Shown here one piece after another: positions 1-9,444 of a stretch of 64,000 nucleotides of DNA. The stretch is taken from contig NZ_WNXY01000005.1 in assembly GCF_009733815.1 (NCBI RefSeq), forward strand, positions 62,001 through 126,000, read 5' to 3'. Made by a program: the position numbers and the translations under genes. Position 1 is the first letter of the stretch, and each line of letters begins with the position of its first letter. Below the pieces are notes generated by a model that was not told where the DNA came from, ran no database searches, and worked only from the letters and a program-made list of their open reading frames with translations. This DNA is from Pseudactinotalea suaedae (GTDB lineage Bacteria > Actinomycetota > Actinomycetes > Actinomycetales > Beutenbergiaceae).

Positions 1-1314
1 CAGCGGTCCGGTCCGAACTGGAACGGCCCGTTCGGGCTGCTGCAGTCCCTCGCCGACGCGATGAAGCTCCTGCTCAAGGAGGACATCACCGTCAAGGCGG
101 CCGACAAGGTGATCTACCTGATCGCCCCGATCATCTCGGTGTTCTGCGCCTTCATGGTGTTCGCCGTGATCCCGTTCGGCCCTGAGGTCAGCATCTTCGG
201 CGTGGTCACCCCGCTGCAGATGACCGACTTCCCGGTCGCGGTCCTCTACATCCTCGGCATCACCGCGCTCGGTGTGTACGGCATCGTGCTGGGCGGCTGG
301 GCGTCCGGCTCGACCTACCCGCTGCTCGGCGCGGTCCGCTCGACGGCGCAGATCATCTCCTACGAGCTCGCGATGAGCCTCGCGCTGGTGAGCGTCTTCC
401 TGTGGTCCGGCTCGATGTCGACCTCGCAGATCGTCGGCTCGCAGGAGAACACCTGGTGGGCGTTCACGCTGCTGCCCGCCTTCGTGCTCTACGTGATCTC
501 GATGGTCGGCGAGACGAACCGGCTCCCGTTCGACCTCCCCGAGGCCGAGGGCGAGCTGGTCGGTGGCTTCCACACCGAGTACTCCTCGATGAAGTTCGCC
601 TGGTTCTTCCTGGCCGAGTACATCAACATGCTCAACGTCTCCGCGGTCGCCACCACCCTGTTCCTCGGCGGCTACCGGGCACCGTTCGGCATCGGCCTGA
701 TCAACGACGGCATGTTCGACACCGGCTGGTGGGGCGTCGTGTGGTTCCTCGCCAAGCTCTGGCTGATCATGGCGTTCTTCGTGTGGGTGCGCGGCACGCT
801 GCTGCGGTTCCGCTACGACCAGTTCATGAACTTCGGCTGGAAGGTGCTGATCCCGGCCGGCCTGGTCACCGTGGTCTTCTACGCCGTGCTCAAGGGCCTG
901 TCCACCGGCCCCGACCCGGTGCTGAGCTTCGGTGGTGAGTTCCTCACCCTCGAGTGGCGACAGCTGCTGCTCGGCGTCGTCGGTGGTCTCGTGGTCATCG
1001 CGGTGCTGATGCTGCTGTTCCCGGGCGAGGACGAGGAGAAGCCGGCCAAGGCGGGCGCGAGCGCCCGCGGTGGTGCGGCCAAGGTCGGAGCGGGCAGGTC
1101 GGCCACCACGTCCGGCACGAAGCGTCCGGGCACGGACAAGCCCGGCAGGAAGCGCGCCACGGAGGAGCCGTTCGACGCCTTCGCCGGCGGCTTCCCGGTG
1201 CCCCCTCTGCCGGGCCAGGAGCTGCCACCGTCACCGCGCCGCGCGCGCGTCACCACACCAGCCGCCGCACCGGCAGCGAGCCCCGCTGCCGGCGCAGGGG
1301 AGGACGAGAAGTGA
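1..1314 (+). CDS. nuoH: NADH-quinone oxidoreductase subunit H (5' partial)
   Basis: Membrane-arm subunit of respiratory complex I, placed where the hydrophilic arm and quinone site meet. The reading frame is open from base 1, and the first residues already match the conserved NuoH segment [20 protein letters not shown], so the true start lies upstream of the window. Several transmembrane helices follow, with the conserved loop [20 protein letters not shown] (about bases 508-567), typical of the quinone-site region. The last 100 or so residues form a Lys/Arg/Ala/Pro-rich cytoplasmic tail, a common extension in actinobacterial NuoH. The stop overlaps the nuoI start by 4 bp. Confidence 0.97.
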   Translation, partial: QRSGPNWNGPFGLLQSLADAMKLLLKEDITVKAADKVIYLIAPIISVFCAFMVFAVIPFGPEVSIFGVVTPLQMTDFPVAVLYILGITALGVYGIVLGGWASGSTYPLLGAVRSTAQIISYELAMSLALVSVFLWSGSMSTSQIVGSQENTWWAFTLLPAFVLYVISMVGETNRLPFDLPEAEGELVGGFHTEYSSMKFAWFFLAEYINMLNVSAVATTLFLGGYRAPFGIGLINDGMFDTGWWGVVWFLAKLWLIMAFFVWVRGTLLRFRYDQFMNFGWKVLIPAGLVTVVFYAVLKGLSTGPDPVLSFGGEFLTLEWRQLLLGVVGGLVVIAVLMLLFPGEDEEKPAKAGASARGGAAKVGAGRSATTSGTKRPGTDKPGRKRATEEPFDAFAGGFPVPPLPGQELPPSPRRARVTTPAAAPAASPAAGAGEDEK

Positions 1315-2096
1315 GCGACGAGACCACACCCATGCCGCACGAGCGCGGCGGGACCGACAAGCAGCCCGCCAGCTCTGACGTCGCCAAGCCCGCTCGTGGC
1401 GGCCAGGGGATCGGCGAGGTCAAGGGCGTGCACGCCGCCTCCCTCATCCCCGAGCCCAAGAACGCCGTCGAGGCCCTCGTGGCGCCGGTGGCCGGCTTCG
1501 GCGTCACGATGGCGACGCTGTTCAAGCCGGTCGTCACCGAGCAGTACCCCCGGGAGAAGGCCCCCGTGGAGCCCCGCTACCACGGGCGTCACCAGCTCAA
1601 CCGGTACCCCGACGGGCTCGAGAAGTGCATCGGCTGCGAGCTGTGCGCCTGGGCCTGCCCCGCGGACGCGATCTACGTCGAGGGCGCGAGCAACACGCCC
1701 GAGGCGCAGTACTCGCCCGGTGAGCGGTACGGCCGCGTCTACCAGATCAACTACCTGCGCTGCATCTTCTGCGGGCTGTGCATCGAGGCATGCCCCACCC
1801 GCGCGCTGACGATGACCAACGAGTTCGAGCTCGCCGACCAGACCCGCGAGAAGCTGATCTTCACCAAGGACGACCTGCTCGCGCCGCTGCGCGAGGGCAT
1901 GCTCGCCGCGCCGCACCCGATGGCTGAGGGCACCACCGACGGCAGCTACTACCAGGGTGAGGTCACCGGCCCGACCGCCGACGAGGTCGAGTGGGTGCGA
2001 CGCAACCGCCCGGACGAGCCGTCGCTGGAGTCGGCGACCGCCGCCGCGAAGCGCGGCAGCGCCCGTTCCGAGGGCAGCGCGGGGGCAGCGTCATGA
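1311..2096 (+). CDS. nuoI: NADH-quinone oxidoreductase subunit I
   Basis: Ferredoxin-like complex I subunit that carries electrons through two 4Fe-4S clusters (N6a/N6b) toward quinone. Both cluster motifs are visible: [12 protein letters not shown] near residue 106 and [12 protein letters not shown] near residue 151. The GTG start at 1311 overlaps the nuoH stop (GTGA) and gives 261 aa. The roughly 40-residue N-terminal and 50-residue C-terminal extensions are Ala/Ser/charged-rich, longer than in E. coli but usual in actinobacteria. It is translationally coupled on both sides. Confidence 0.97.
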   Translation: MSDETTPMPHERGGTDKQPASSDVAKPARGGQGIGEVKGVHAASLIPEPKNAVEALVAPVAGFGVTMATLFKPVVTEQYPREKAPVEPRYHGRHQLNRYPDGLEKCIGCELCAWACPADAIYVEGASNTPEAQYSPGERYGRVYQINYLRCIFCGLCIEACPTRALTMTNEFELADQTREKLIFTKDDLLAPLREGMLAAPHPMAEGTTDGSYYQGEVTGPTADEVEWVRRNRPDEPSLESATAAAKRGSARSEGSAGAAS

Positions 2097-2932
2097 CCGA
2101 GATGACCATCTCGAGCGGTGAAGCGGTCCTGTTCTGGATCCTGGCGCCGCTGATGGTGATGGGAGCGCTGGGGCTGCTGTTCGCGCGCAGGACCGTGCAC
2201 ATCGCGGTCGCTGTCGCCGGCGTCATGGTCGGGCTCGCCGTCATGTACATCGCGAACGAGGCCACGTTCCTCGGGGTCGCCCAGGTCGTGGTCTACACGG
2301 GCGCCGTGATGATGCTCTTCGTCTTCGTCATCATGCTGATCGGCGTCGACTCCACCGAGTCGCTCAAGGAGACCCTGACCGGGCAGCGCTGGCTCGCCGC
2401 GCTCGCCGGCGTCGGGCTGCTGGTGCTGATGGGTGCCATCACCACCCGGGCCGCGCTGCCGGCACCGGTCGGGCTGGCCGAGGCCAACGCCGACACCAAC
2501 GCGGTCGGCGTCGCGCGGATCCTGTTCTCGGACTTCATCTTCCCCTTCGAGCTCACCGGGGCGCTGCTGATCACGGCCGCCGTGGGCGCGCTGAGCCTCA
2601 CGCACCGCGTCCGGCTCGGGGCCAAGTTCGGGCAGAAGGAGATGGCCGCGGCCAAGCTCAAGGCGTACGGCGCCGGAGCCAGCTCCACCCTCATCACCAA
2701 CCGGCCGAACCCGGGCGTCTACGCGCGGCACAACTCGGCGGACATGCCTGCCGTCGACGCGGCCGGTGAGCCGGTCGAGGCGTCGATCACCACGGTGCTC
2801 CGGATCCGCGGGCAGGAGTCGAACCTGCCCAGCGCCGAGGAGCTCGCCGATGCCGGCAGGCCCTACGGCCAGGGCGAGGAGCCTGCAGCCGTGCCCGGAG
2901 CTGCCGATGAGCGTAAGGAGCTCGAGCAGTGA
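2093..2932 (+). CDS. nuoJ: NADH-quinone oxidoreductase subunit J
   Basis: Membrane subunit of the complex I proton-pumping arm. The ATG at 2093 overlaps the nuoI stop by 4 bp and gives 279 aa. About five transmembrane helices fill the first 175 residues. The conserved NuoJ segment [20 protein letters not shown] is clear; it forms the pi-bulge helix in known structures. The C-terminal 100 residues are hydrophilic and probably cytoplasmic, longer than in proteobacteria. It sits between nuoI and nuoK, in the standard operon order. Confidence 0.96.
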   Translation: MTEMTISSGEAVLFWILAPLMVMGALGLLFARRTVHIAVAVAGVMVGLAVMYIANEATFLGVAQVVVYTGAVMMLFVFVIMLIGVDSTESLKETLTGQRWLAALAGVGLLVLMGAITTRAALPAPVGLAEANADTNAVGVARILFSDFIFPFELTGALLITAAVGALSLTHRVRLGAKFGQKEMAAAKLKAYGAGASSTLITNRPNPGVYARHNSADMPAVDAAGEPVEASITTVLRIRGQESNLPSAEELADAGRPYGQGEEPAAVPGAADERKELEQ

Positions 2933-3228
2933 GCATCCTCAACTACCTGGTCCTGTCCGGCATCCTGTTCGCGATCGGCGGCACGGCGGTGCTCGTGCGC
3001 CGCAACGCGATCGTCGCGTTCATGGGTGTCGAGCTGATGCTCAACGCCGCCAACCTCACCCTGGTGACGTTCGCGCGCATGCACGGAGACCTCACCGGCC
3101 AGGTGATCGCCTTCTTCGTGATGGTCGTCGCCGCCGCCGAGGTGGTCATCGGGCTGGCGATCATCGTGTCCATCTTCCGAACTCGCGGGTCCGCGTCGCT
3201 CGACGACGCCAGCCTGCTCAAGAGCTGA
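2929..3228 (+). CDS. nuoK: NADH-quinone oxidoreductase subunit K
   Basis: Small antiporter-like membrane subunit of complex I (MrpC family), 99 aa with three transmembrane helices. The helix segment [18 protein letters not shown] carries the conserved Glu needed for proton translocation, and the second key Glu is in [13 protein letters not shown]. The GTG start overlaps the nuoJ stop by 4 bp. Length matches the family norm of about 100 residues. nuoL follows after 7 bases. Confidence 0.97.
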   Translation: MSILNYLVLSGILFAIGGTAVLVRRNAIVAFMGVELMLNAANLTLVTFARMHGDLTGQVIAFFVMVVAAAEVVIGLAIIVSIFRTRGSASLDDASLLKS

Positions 3229-3235
3229 GGCGCGC

Positions 3236-5146
3236 ATGAGCATCGACCTCGCCGCCATCCTGATCGTGGCGGTACCGCTGGCCAGCGCCGGTGTCCTGCT
3301 GCTGCTCGGTCGCCGCAGCGACGGCTGGGGGCACTGGCTCGGGGTGCTGGCCTCGGCCGCCTCCGCCGTGATGGCCTTCGTGATCCTGTTCGGGCTGCTC
3401 GGCCGGGGCGCGGAGGACCGCGCCGTGGACGTGCACCTGTTCTCGTGGATCCCCGCGGGTGAGCTGGACGTGGACGCCGGGTTCCTCGTGGACCCGCTCT
3501 CGGCGACCTTCCTCCTGCTGATCACGTTCGTCGGCACGCTGATCCACGTCTACGCGGTCGCGTACATGGAGCACGACGACGACCGGCGCCGGTTCTTCGC
3601 CTATCTCAACCTGTTCATCGCAGCGATGCTGATCCTGGTGCTCGCCGACTCCTTCGCGCTCCTGTTCGTCGGCTGGGAGGGCGTGGGTCTGGCGTCCTAC
3701 CTGCTGATCGGGTTCTGGAACCAGCGCACCGAGTACGCGGTCGCCGCCAAGAAGGCGTTCGTGATGAACCGTGTCGGAGACATGGGCCTGATCATCGCGA
3801 TGGGAGCGATGTTCGCCAGCATCGGCTCGGTCGACTTCGAGACCGTGTTCGCCGCGGCACCCGAGCTGAGCGAGGGCTGGGCGACCGCGATCGGCATCGC
3901 GCTGCTCATCGGTGCCTGCGGCAAGTCCGCGCAGTTCCCGCTGCAGGCCTGGCTCGGTGACGCGATGGCCGGCCCGACGCCGGTCTCCGCGCTCATCCAC
4001 GCCGCGACCATGGTCACGGCCGGCGTGTACCTCGTGGTCCGCTCCGGTGCGATCTTCGAGGCGAGCCCGACGGCGCAGCTCCTGGTCGTCATCGTCGGTG
4101 CCATCACGCTGGTGTTCGGTGCGATCGTCGGTTGTGCGAAGGACGACATCAAGAAGGCCCTGGCGGCATCGACGATGTCCCAGATCGGCTACATGATGCT
4201 CGCGGCGGGCCTCGGCCCGATCGGGTACGCGTTCGCGATCTTCCACCTGCTCACGCACGGCTTCTTCAAGGCCGGGATGTTCCTGGGCGCCGGTTCGGTC
4301 ATGCACGGCATGAACGACGAGGTGAACATGCGCGGCTTCGGTGGCCTCAGCCGGTTCATGAAGGTCACGTGGATCACGTTCGGTCTCGGCTGGCTCGCGA
4401 TCATCGGCTTCCCCGGTCTGTCCGGCTTCTGGAGCAAGGACAAGATCATCGAGGCCGCGTTCGTGGGCGAGGGCTGGCAGCCCTGGGTCTTCGGCATGGT
4501 GGCACTGCTCGCCGCCGGCCTGACCGCGTTCTACATGTCGCGGCTGTTCTTCATGACGTTCCACGGCAAGGCCCGGTGGAACGACGGCAAGAACGAGGCT
4601 CCCGGCCCGGAGCAGCACCCCCACGAGTCGCCGCTGCTGATGACGGTGCCGATGATCGTGCTGGCGGTCGGCTCGCTCGGGCTCGGTGCGTTCCTGGCCT
4701 TCGGCGACCGGTTCTTCCACTGGCTCGAGCCGGTCACCGGTCACGCCGAGCACCACGACCCGGTGATCCCGATCCCGGTCATCATGGGCGCCACCGTCGT
4801 GCTGATGCTGATCGGCGTGCTGCTGGCCTGGCGCCAGTACTGGGCCTCCAGCGTCCCGCTGATGCCGCCCACAGGATCGGTGCTCACCCGCGCCGCGCGC
4901 CGCGACCTCTACCAGGACTCGGTGAACGAGGCCGTGTTCGCACGTCCGGGCACGCACACGGTGCGCACCCTGACCTACGCGGACACCGCCGTCGTCGACG
5001 GGGCCGTGAACGGCCTCGGCGCCGGCGCGGTCGGGCTGGGAGAGCGGCTGCGCAAGTTGCAGAACGGTCACGTCCGCAGCTACAGCGCCGCCATGTCCGT
5101 CGGTGTGGTCCTTGTCCTCGTCATCGTGCTCGTGGCGCGGATCTGA
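3236..5146 (+). CDS. nuoL: NADH-quinone oxidoreductase subunit L
   Basis: Largest antiporter-like subunit of the complex I membrane arm, 636 aa with about 15-16 predicted helices. The family core is well conserved: the [19 protein letters not shown] segment with its pump Glu, [26 protein letters not shown] with the conserved Lys/His region, and [13 protein letters not shown]. The C-terminal part should form the lateral amphipathic helix plus last membrane helix. The start is the ATG 7 bases after nuoK. There is a 30-base gap to nuoM. Confidence 0.97.
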   Translation: MSIDLAAILIVAVPLASAGVLLLLGRRSDGWGHWLGVLASAASAVMAFVILFGLLGRGAEDRAVDVHLFSWIPAGELDVDAGFLVDPLSATFLLLITFVGTLIHVYAVAYMEHDDDRRRFFAYLNLFIAAMLILVLADSFALLFVGWEGVGLASYLLIGFWNQRTEYAVAAKKAFVMNRVGDMGLIIAMGAMFASIGSVDFETVFAAAPELSEGWATAIGIALLIGACGKSAQFPLQAWLGDAMAGPTPVSALIHAATMVTAGVYLVVRSGAIFEASPTAQLLVVIVGAITLVFGAIVGCAKDDIKKALAASTMSQIGYMMLAAGLGPIGYAFAIFHLLTHGFFKAGMFLGAGSVMHGMNDEVNMRGFGGLSRFMKVTWITFGLGWLAIIGFPGLSGFWSKDKIIEAAFVGEGWQPWVFGMVALLAAGLTAFYMSRLFFMTFHGKARWNDGKNEAPGPEQHPHESPLLMTVPMIVLAVGSLGLGAFLAFGDRFFHWLEPVTGHAEHHDPVIPIPVIMGATVVLMLIGVLLAWRQYWASSVPLMPPTGSVLTRAARRDLYQDSVNEAVFARPGTHTVRTLTYADTAVVDGAVNGLGAGAVGLGERLRKLQNGHVRSYSAAMSVGVVLVLVIVLVARI

Positions 5147-5176
5147 GCGGGAAGACCCGGGAGAAACAGATAACTG

Positions 5177-6739
5177 ATGCCTGAGACTCTTCTCGGACAG
5201 TCCCCGCTGACCGTCCTGATCCTTGTCCCGGCCGTGGTGGCCGCGCTGGTGTGGCTCGTCCCACCGCTGCGCCGCCTGGCCCGTCCGATCGGCCTGGTGA
5301 CGAGCGCCCTCGTGCTCGCCGGTGCGATCGCCCTCGCTGTCGGCTTCGACGTGAGCGCCGCGAACGAGACCCAGTTCGCCCAGGTGGCCGACTGGATCCC
5401 CGCCTTCGGGGCGAGCTACGCCGTCGGCGTCAACGGCCTCGGCCTGGTGATGGTGCTGCTGGCCACGCTGCTGGTCCCGGTCGTGATCGTCGCGGGGTGG
5501 AACGAGGTCACGCTGCCCGCCACCGTGGGCGACGGCGACGAGACCGCCGAGCGGAAGGCGTTGGACTACCGGCGTGCCGGCTGGGTCGCGCTGATCCTGG
5601 TCCTCGAGGCGCTGATGATCGCGGTGTTCGCCTCGCGTGACATCTTCCTGTTCTACGTCGTCTTCGAGGCGATGCTGATCCCGGTCTACTTCCTCATCGG
5701 CGTCTACGGCGGTGCGAACCGGCGCTACGCGGCGATCAAGTTCCTGCTCTACTCGCTCGCCGGTGGGCTGCTGATGCTCGCCGCGGTGATCGGGTACTTC
5801 TTCGTGGGGACCGACCAGGGGCCCCAGGCGTTCCTGCTCGACCAGGCGCCCGGCCTCGACGCCGCCGGGGTGCCGCTGATCACCGAGATGCTGCTGTTCC
5901 TCGGCTTCTTCATCGCGTTCGCGATCAAGGCGCCGATGTGGCCGGTGCACACGTGGCTGCCGGACGCGGCGCAGCAGGCGACACCCGGCACCTCGACCCT
6001 GCTGGTCGGCGTGCTGGACAAGGTCGGCACCTTCGGGATGATCGTGCTCTGCCTGCCGCTGTTCCCGAACGCCGCGGCCGCCGCGGCCCCGGTGATCATC
6101 GTGCTGGCGCTGATCTCGATCCTGTACGGCGGGCTGCTCGCGATCGGTCAGAACGACATGATGCGGCTGATCGCGTTCACCTCGGTGTCGCACTTCGGTT
6201 TCATCGTGCTCGGCATCTTCGTGGGCAGCGCGACGGCGGTCACCGGCTCGATGATCTACATGGTCGCCCACGGTGTCTCGACAGCGGGCATGTTCCTCGT
6301 CGCCGGGTTCCTGACGCAGCGCGGCGGAACGCAGGACATGGGTGCCTACTCGGGCATGCAGAGGATCACCCGCGTCATCGCCGGGACCTTCCTGGTGTCC
6401 GGCCTGGCGTCGCTCGCGCTGCCGGGTCTGTCCGGCTTCGTGCCGGAGTACCTGGTGCTGCTCGGGACGTTCGAGGTCGCGCCGTGGATGGCGATCGTGG
6501 CCGTGCTCGGCGTCGTCCTGGCCGCGCTCTACATCCTGCTCGCCTATCAGCGCGTCTTCACCGGTCCGCCGTCGGCGAACCATGCCGGCATGCCGGACCT
6601 GAACGGTCGTGAGAAGGCCGTCATGGGTGTGCTGATCGCGGCGATGCTCGTGCTCGGCTTCTATCCTGCGCCCGTCCTCGACCTGCTCACGCCGCTGAGC
6701 GAGACAGTCGCCGCACTCGTGACCGGAGGGGTTGCCTGA
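5177..6739 (+). CDS. nuoM: NADH-quinone oxidoreductase subunit M
   Basis: Second antiporter-like proton-pumping subunit of complex I, 520 aa with about 14 helices. Diagnostic segments are FYVVFEAMLIPVYFLIGVYG (pump Glu), FIAFAIKAPMWPVHTWLPDA (conserved Lys) and GMFLVAGFLTQR. The ATG at 5177 is preceded by an AG-rich stretch (5150-5168). Its TGA shares one base with the nuoN ATG (TGATG), so NuoN is likely made by re-initiation. Confidence 0.97.
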   Translation: MPETLLGQSPLTVLILVPAVVAALVWLVPPLRRLARPIGLVTSALVLAGAIALAVGFDVSAANETQFAQVADWIPAFGASYAVGVNGLGLVMVLLATLLVPVVIVAGWNEVTLPATVGDGDETAERKALDYRRAGWVALILVLEALMIAVFASRDIFLFYVVFEAMLIPVYFLIGVYGGANRRYAAIKFLLYSLAGGLLMLAAVIGYFFVGTDQGPQAFLLDQAPGLDAAGVPLITEMLLFLGFFIAFAIKAPMWPVHTWLPDAAQQATPGTSTLLVGVLDKVGTFGMIVLCLPLFPNAAAAAAPVIIVLALISILYGGLLAIGQNDMMRLIAFTSVSHFGFIVLGIFVGSATAVTGSMIYMVAHGVSTAGMFLVAGFLTQRGGTQDMGAYSGMQRITRVIAGTFLVSGLASLALPGLSGFVPEYLVLLGTFEVAPWMAIVAVLGVVLAALYILLAYQRVFTGPPSANHAGMPDLNGREKAVMGVLIAAMLVLGFYPAPVLDLLTPLSETVAALVTGGVA

Positions 6740-8307
6740 TGTTCGTCGCGCCGCACATCGAGTGGGCTGCCCTCTCGCCGGTCCTGATCCTGCTCGGGGC
6801 CGCCGTCATCGGCGTCCTCGTCGAGGCGTTCGTCCCGCGCGGCTCGCGCCGTCTGGTGCAGGTGGTCGTGGCCGCGCTCGCGCTCGGCGGCGCTCTGGTC
6901 GCCGTCACCTGGCGCTGGACCGTGGTGCAGCAGGACGGCCCCAGCTCGCTGGTGGCCGGGGCTCTCCGCGAGGACGCACCGGCGCTGCTGTTCCAGGCGA
7001 TCCTGCTGATCCTCGCGCTGCTCGCGCTGCTGGTGATCGCCGACAGGGCACGCGGCGAGGACGCGTTCACGCCCACCGCCTCCGCGATCCCCGGGTCGGA
7101 GTACGAGGGCCAGGCCCGGCGCGCGGGTCTCGCGCAGACCGAGGTGTTCCCGCTGACGATGTTCGCGGTCACCGGCATGCTGGTGTTCCCCGCAGCCGCC
7201 GACCTGCTGACGATGTTCATCGCGCTCGAAGTGCTCTCGCTGCCGCTGTACCTGCTCGCGGGGATGGCCCGCCGCCGTCGTCTGGTCTCGCAGGAGGCGT
7301 CGCTGAAGTACTTCCTCCTGGGCGCGTTCTCCTCCGCGTTCTTCCTCATGGGGCTGGCGCTGCTGTACGGCTACGCGGGTTCGGTCCACCTGGCCGACAT
7401 CGCGACGGCGGTGCCGCTGGTCTCCGGCATGGACGGCCTGCTGCTCGCCGGCAGCGCGCTCGTGATCATCGGGCTGCTCTTCAAGGTCGGTGCGGTGCCG
7501 TTCCACTCCTGGACCCCTGACGTGTACCAGGGCGCGCCGACGCCGATCACCGGGTTCATGGCGGCCTGCACCAAGGTCGCGGCGTTCGCGGCGCTGCTGC
7601 GGTTCGTCTACGTGGTCACGCCCGGGCTCGGCTGGGACCTCGCGCCGTTCCTGTGGATCGTCGCCATCCTCACCATGGTGGTCGGCACGGTGCTCGCGAT
7701 CGTGCAGACCGACATGAAGCGCACGCTCGCCTACTCCTCGGTGGCGCACGCCGGGTTCCTGCTGCTCGGGATCATCGCGCTCGACGAGCGCGGCATCTCC
7801 GGGATCCTCGTCTACCTGCTGGCCTACGGCCTGGCGACGGTCGGGGCGTTCGCGCTCGTGACGCTCGTGCGGACCAAGGACGCCGAGGGCAACCTCGTGG
7901 GCGAGGCGGGGCACCTGTCGGAGTGGGCCGGTCTGGGCCGGCGCAGCCCGGTGCTGGCCGTGTGCTTCGCGCTGTTCCTGCTCTCGTTCGCCGGTATCCC
8001 GCTGACCGCGGGGTTCACCGGGAAGTTCGCGGTGTTCGGCGCGGCGGTCGCCGGCGGCGACTGGCCGCTCGTCGTGATCGCCGTGCTGGCCTCGGCCGCG
8101 GCGGCGTTCTTCTACGTGCGGATCATCGTGCTCATGTTCTTCACCGAGCCCGCGACGGGTGAGGACGGCTCCGCGACCACGGTCGTGCGCAGCGAGGGTC
8201 TCACCGCGGTGGCGGTCGTCGTGTGCGCGGTCGGCACCGTGCTGGTGGGTGTGGTGCCGACCGCCGTGCTGGCGGTGGCGGCGCAGGCGTCGAAGTTCTT
8301 GCTGTGA
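6739..8307 (+). CDS. nuoN: NADH-quinone oxidoreductase subunit N
   Basis: Third antiporter-like subunit of complex I, 522 aa with about 14 helices. Conserved segments include MFIALEVLSLPLYLLAGMAR (pump Glu), GLLFKVGAVPFHSWTPDVYQ and MKRTLAYSSVAHAGFLLLGI. The start overlaps the nuoM stop by one base and the stop overlaps the next gene by 4 bp (GTGA). It is the last nuo gene here, as is usual. Confidence 0.97.
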   Translation: MFVAPHIEWAALSPVLILLGAAVIGVLVEAFVPRGSRRLVQVVVAALALGGALVAVTWRWTVVQQDGPSSLVAGALREDAPALLFQAILLILALLALLVIADRARGEDAFTPTASAIPGSEYEGQARRAGLAQTEVFPLTMFAVTGMLVFPAAADLLTMFIALEVLSLPLYLLAGMARRRRLVSQEASLKYFLLGAFSSAFFLMGLALLYGYAGSVHLADIATAVPLVSGMDGLLLAGSALVIIGLLFKVGAVPFHSWTPDVYQGAPTPITGFMAACTKVAAFAALLRFVYVVTPGLGWDLAPFLWIVAILTMVVGTVLAIVQTDMKRTLAYSSVAHAGFLLLGIIALDERGISGILVYLLAYGLATVGAFALVTLVRTKDAEGNLVGEAGHLSEWAGLGRRSPVLAVCFALFLLSFAGIPLTAGFTGKFAVFGAAVAGGDWPLVVIAVLASAAAAFFYVRIIVLMFFTEPATGEDGSATTVVRSEGLTAVAVVVCAVGTVLVGVVPTAVLAVAAQASKFLL

Positions 8308-9299
8308 CATCCCCCCTGCCGCTGGGCGACGACCGGCTCGAGGAGGAGATCCTCGGCGAGCTGGAGAGCATCGAGCGACGCCTGATCGAGGCGGCAGCGA
8401 ACGCCAACCCGCTGGTGCAGACGCCGACCCGTCACCTCATGGAGGCGGGCGGCAAGCGGCTGCGGCCGGTGCTGGTGCTGCTCACCTCCCACTTCGGGTC
8501 GGGCATCAACGAGGAGGTGCGCACGGCCGCCGTCGCCACCGAGCTGACCCACCTGGCGACGCTGTATCACGACGACGTCATGGACGACGCGCCGCTGCGC
8601 CGGGGCGCCCCCAGCGCGCAGCAGCTGTGGGGCAACTCGGTGGCGATCCTCACGGGCGACCTGCTGTTCGCCAAGGCCTCGCAGATGGTCTCCGCGTTGG
8701 GGCCGGTCGCGGTGCGCATCCAGGCGGACGCGTTCGAGCGCCTCGTGCTGGGCCAGCTGCACGAGACGCTCGGTCCGGGGGAGGGCGAGGACGCGGTCGC
8801 CCACTACATCGGCGTGCTCTCGGACAAGACCGGCTCGCTGATCGCAGCGGCCGCGAAGTACGGGACGCTGTTCTCCGGTGCCGACGAGCTCTCGGGTCGC
8901 GCCTCGATCGCCTACGGCGAGAAGGTCGGTGTCGCCTTCCAGCTCGCCGACGACGTCATCGACCTGATCTCCGACGCCGAGACCCTCGGCAAGGAGCCCG
9001 GCACGGACCTGCGCGCCGGCGTCGCCACGATGCCGGTGCTGCTGCTGCGAGCCCGCGCCGCCGCGGGGGACGTCGACGAGGTCGGCGCCGGCATCCTGCG
9101 CGACCTGGACTCCGACGACGAGGACGTGCGCGCCTCCACGCTCGAGCGGCTCCGCCGGCACGAGGTGCTGGAGGAGACCCGCGTGCTCGCACGCCAGTGG
9201 GCCACGGACGCCGTCACCGAGCTCGAGACCCTCCCCGACTCCGCCGCCCGGCGCGCCCTCATCGCCTTCGCCGACATCGTCGTCGACCGCCTCGCCTGA
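8304..9299 (+). CDS. Trans-polyprenyl diphosphate synthase (likely menaquinone side chain)
   Basis: Chain-elongating prenyltransferase of the IspB/HepT/GGPS family, 331 aa from GTG 8304. It condenses isopentenyl diphosphate onto an allylic primer. Both aspartate-rich metal-binding motifs are present: LYHDDVMDD (about residue 91) and FQLADDVIDL (about residue 212). The GGKRLRPVL motif binds substrate diphosphate. The start overlaps the nuoN stop by 4 bp, so it is coupled to complex I. Making the isoprenoid tail of menaquinone, the acceptor of complex I in actinobacteria, fits this context. Product chain length cannot be read from the sequence. Confidence 0.9.
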   Translation: MTSPLPLGDDRLEEEILGELESIERRLIEAAANANPLVQTPTRHLMEAGGKRLRPVLVLLTSHFGSGINEEVRTAAVATELTHLATLYHDDVMDDAPLRRGAPSAQQLWGNSVAILTGDLLFAKASQMVSALGPVAVRIQADAFERLVLGQLHETLGPGEGEDAVAHYIGVLSDKTGSLIAAAAKYGTLFSGADELSGRASIAYGEKVGVAFQLADDVIDLISDAETLGKEPGTDLRAGVATMPVLLLRARAAAGDVDEVGAGILRDLDSDDEDVRASTLERLRRHEVLEETRVLARQWATDAVTELETLPDSAARRALIAFADIVVDRLA

Positions 9300-9307
9300 C
9301 TCCCCTT

Positions 9308-9410
9308 CCGGTTTCAACGCACTTTCGCCCCCCCCCCTTCGGTTTCAACGCACTTTCGCCCCCCTGCCGGTTTCAACGCACTTTCGCTCCCTGCCGGTTT
9401 CCACGCACCG
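9308..9410 (+). repeat. Short tandem repeat array downstream of the polyprenyl synthase gene
   Basis: Three near-identical copies of GGTTTCAACGCACTTTCGC begin at 9310, 9341 and 9369. A fourth, degraded copy begins at 9396. Periods are 31, 28 and 27 bases, and the copies are joined by C-rich linkers, one a run of about ten C. The array fills nearly all of the 145-base gap between two co-directional genes. There is no spacer diversity and no cas gene, so this is not CRISPR. Confidence 0.8.
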
Positions 9411-9444
9411 AGAGCATGTCGGGGGTGGGTGGGAGGCTGGTGCC

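Noticed and set aside
3218-6583. A 1121-codon open frame opposite nuoL and nuoM
   Set aside because: Composition is Arg/His/Asp/Gln-rich with no domain; it mirrors the codon bias of the real nuo genes.
9308-9410. A CRISPR array
   Set aside because: Repeats are only about 19 bases, linkers are 8-12 bases of simple sequence, and no cas gene is present.
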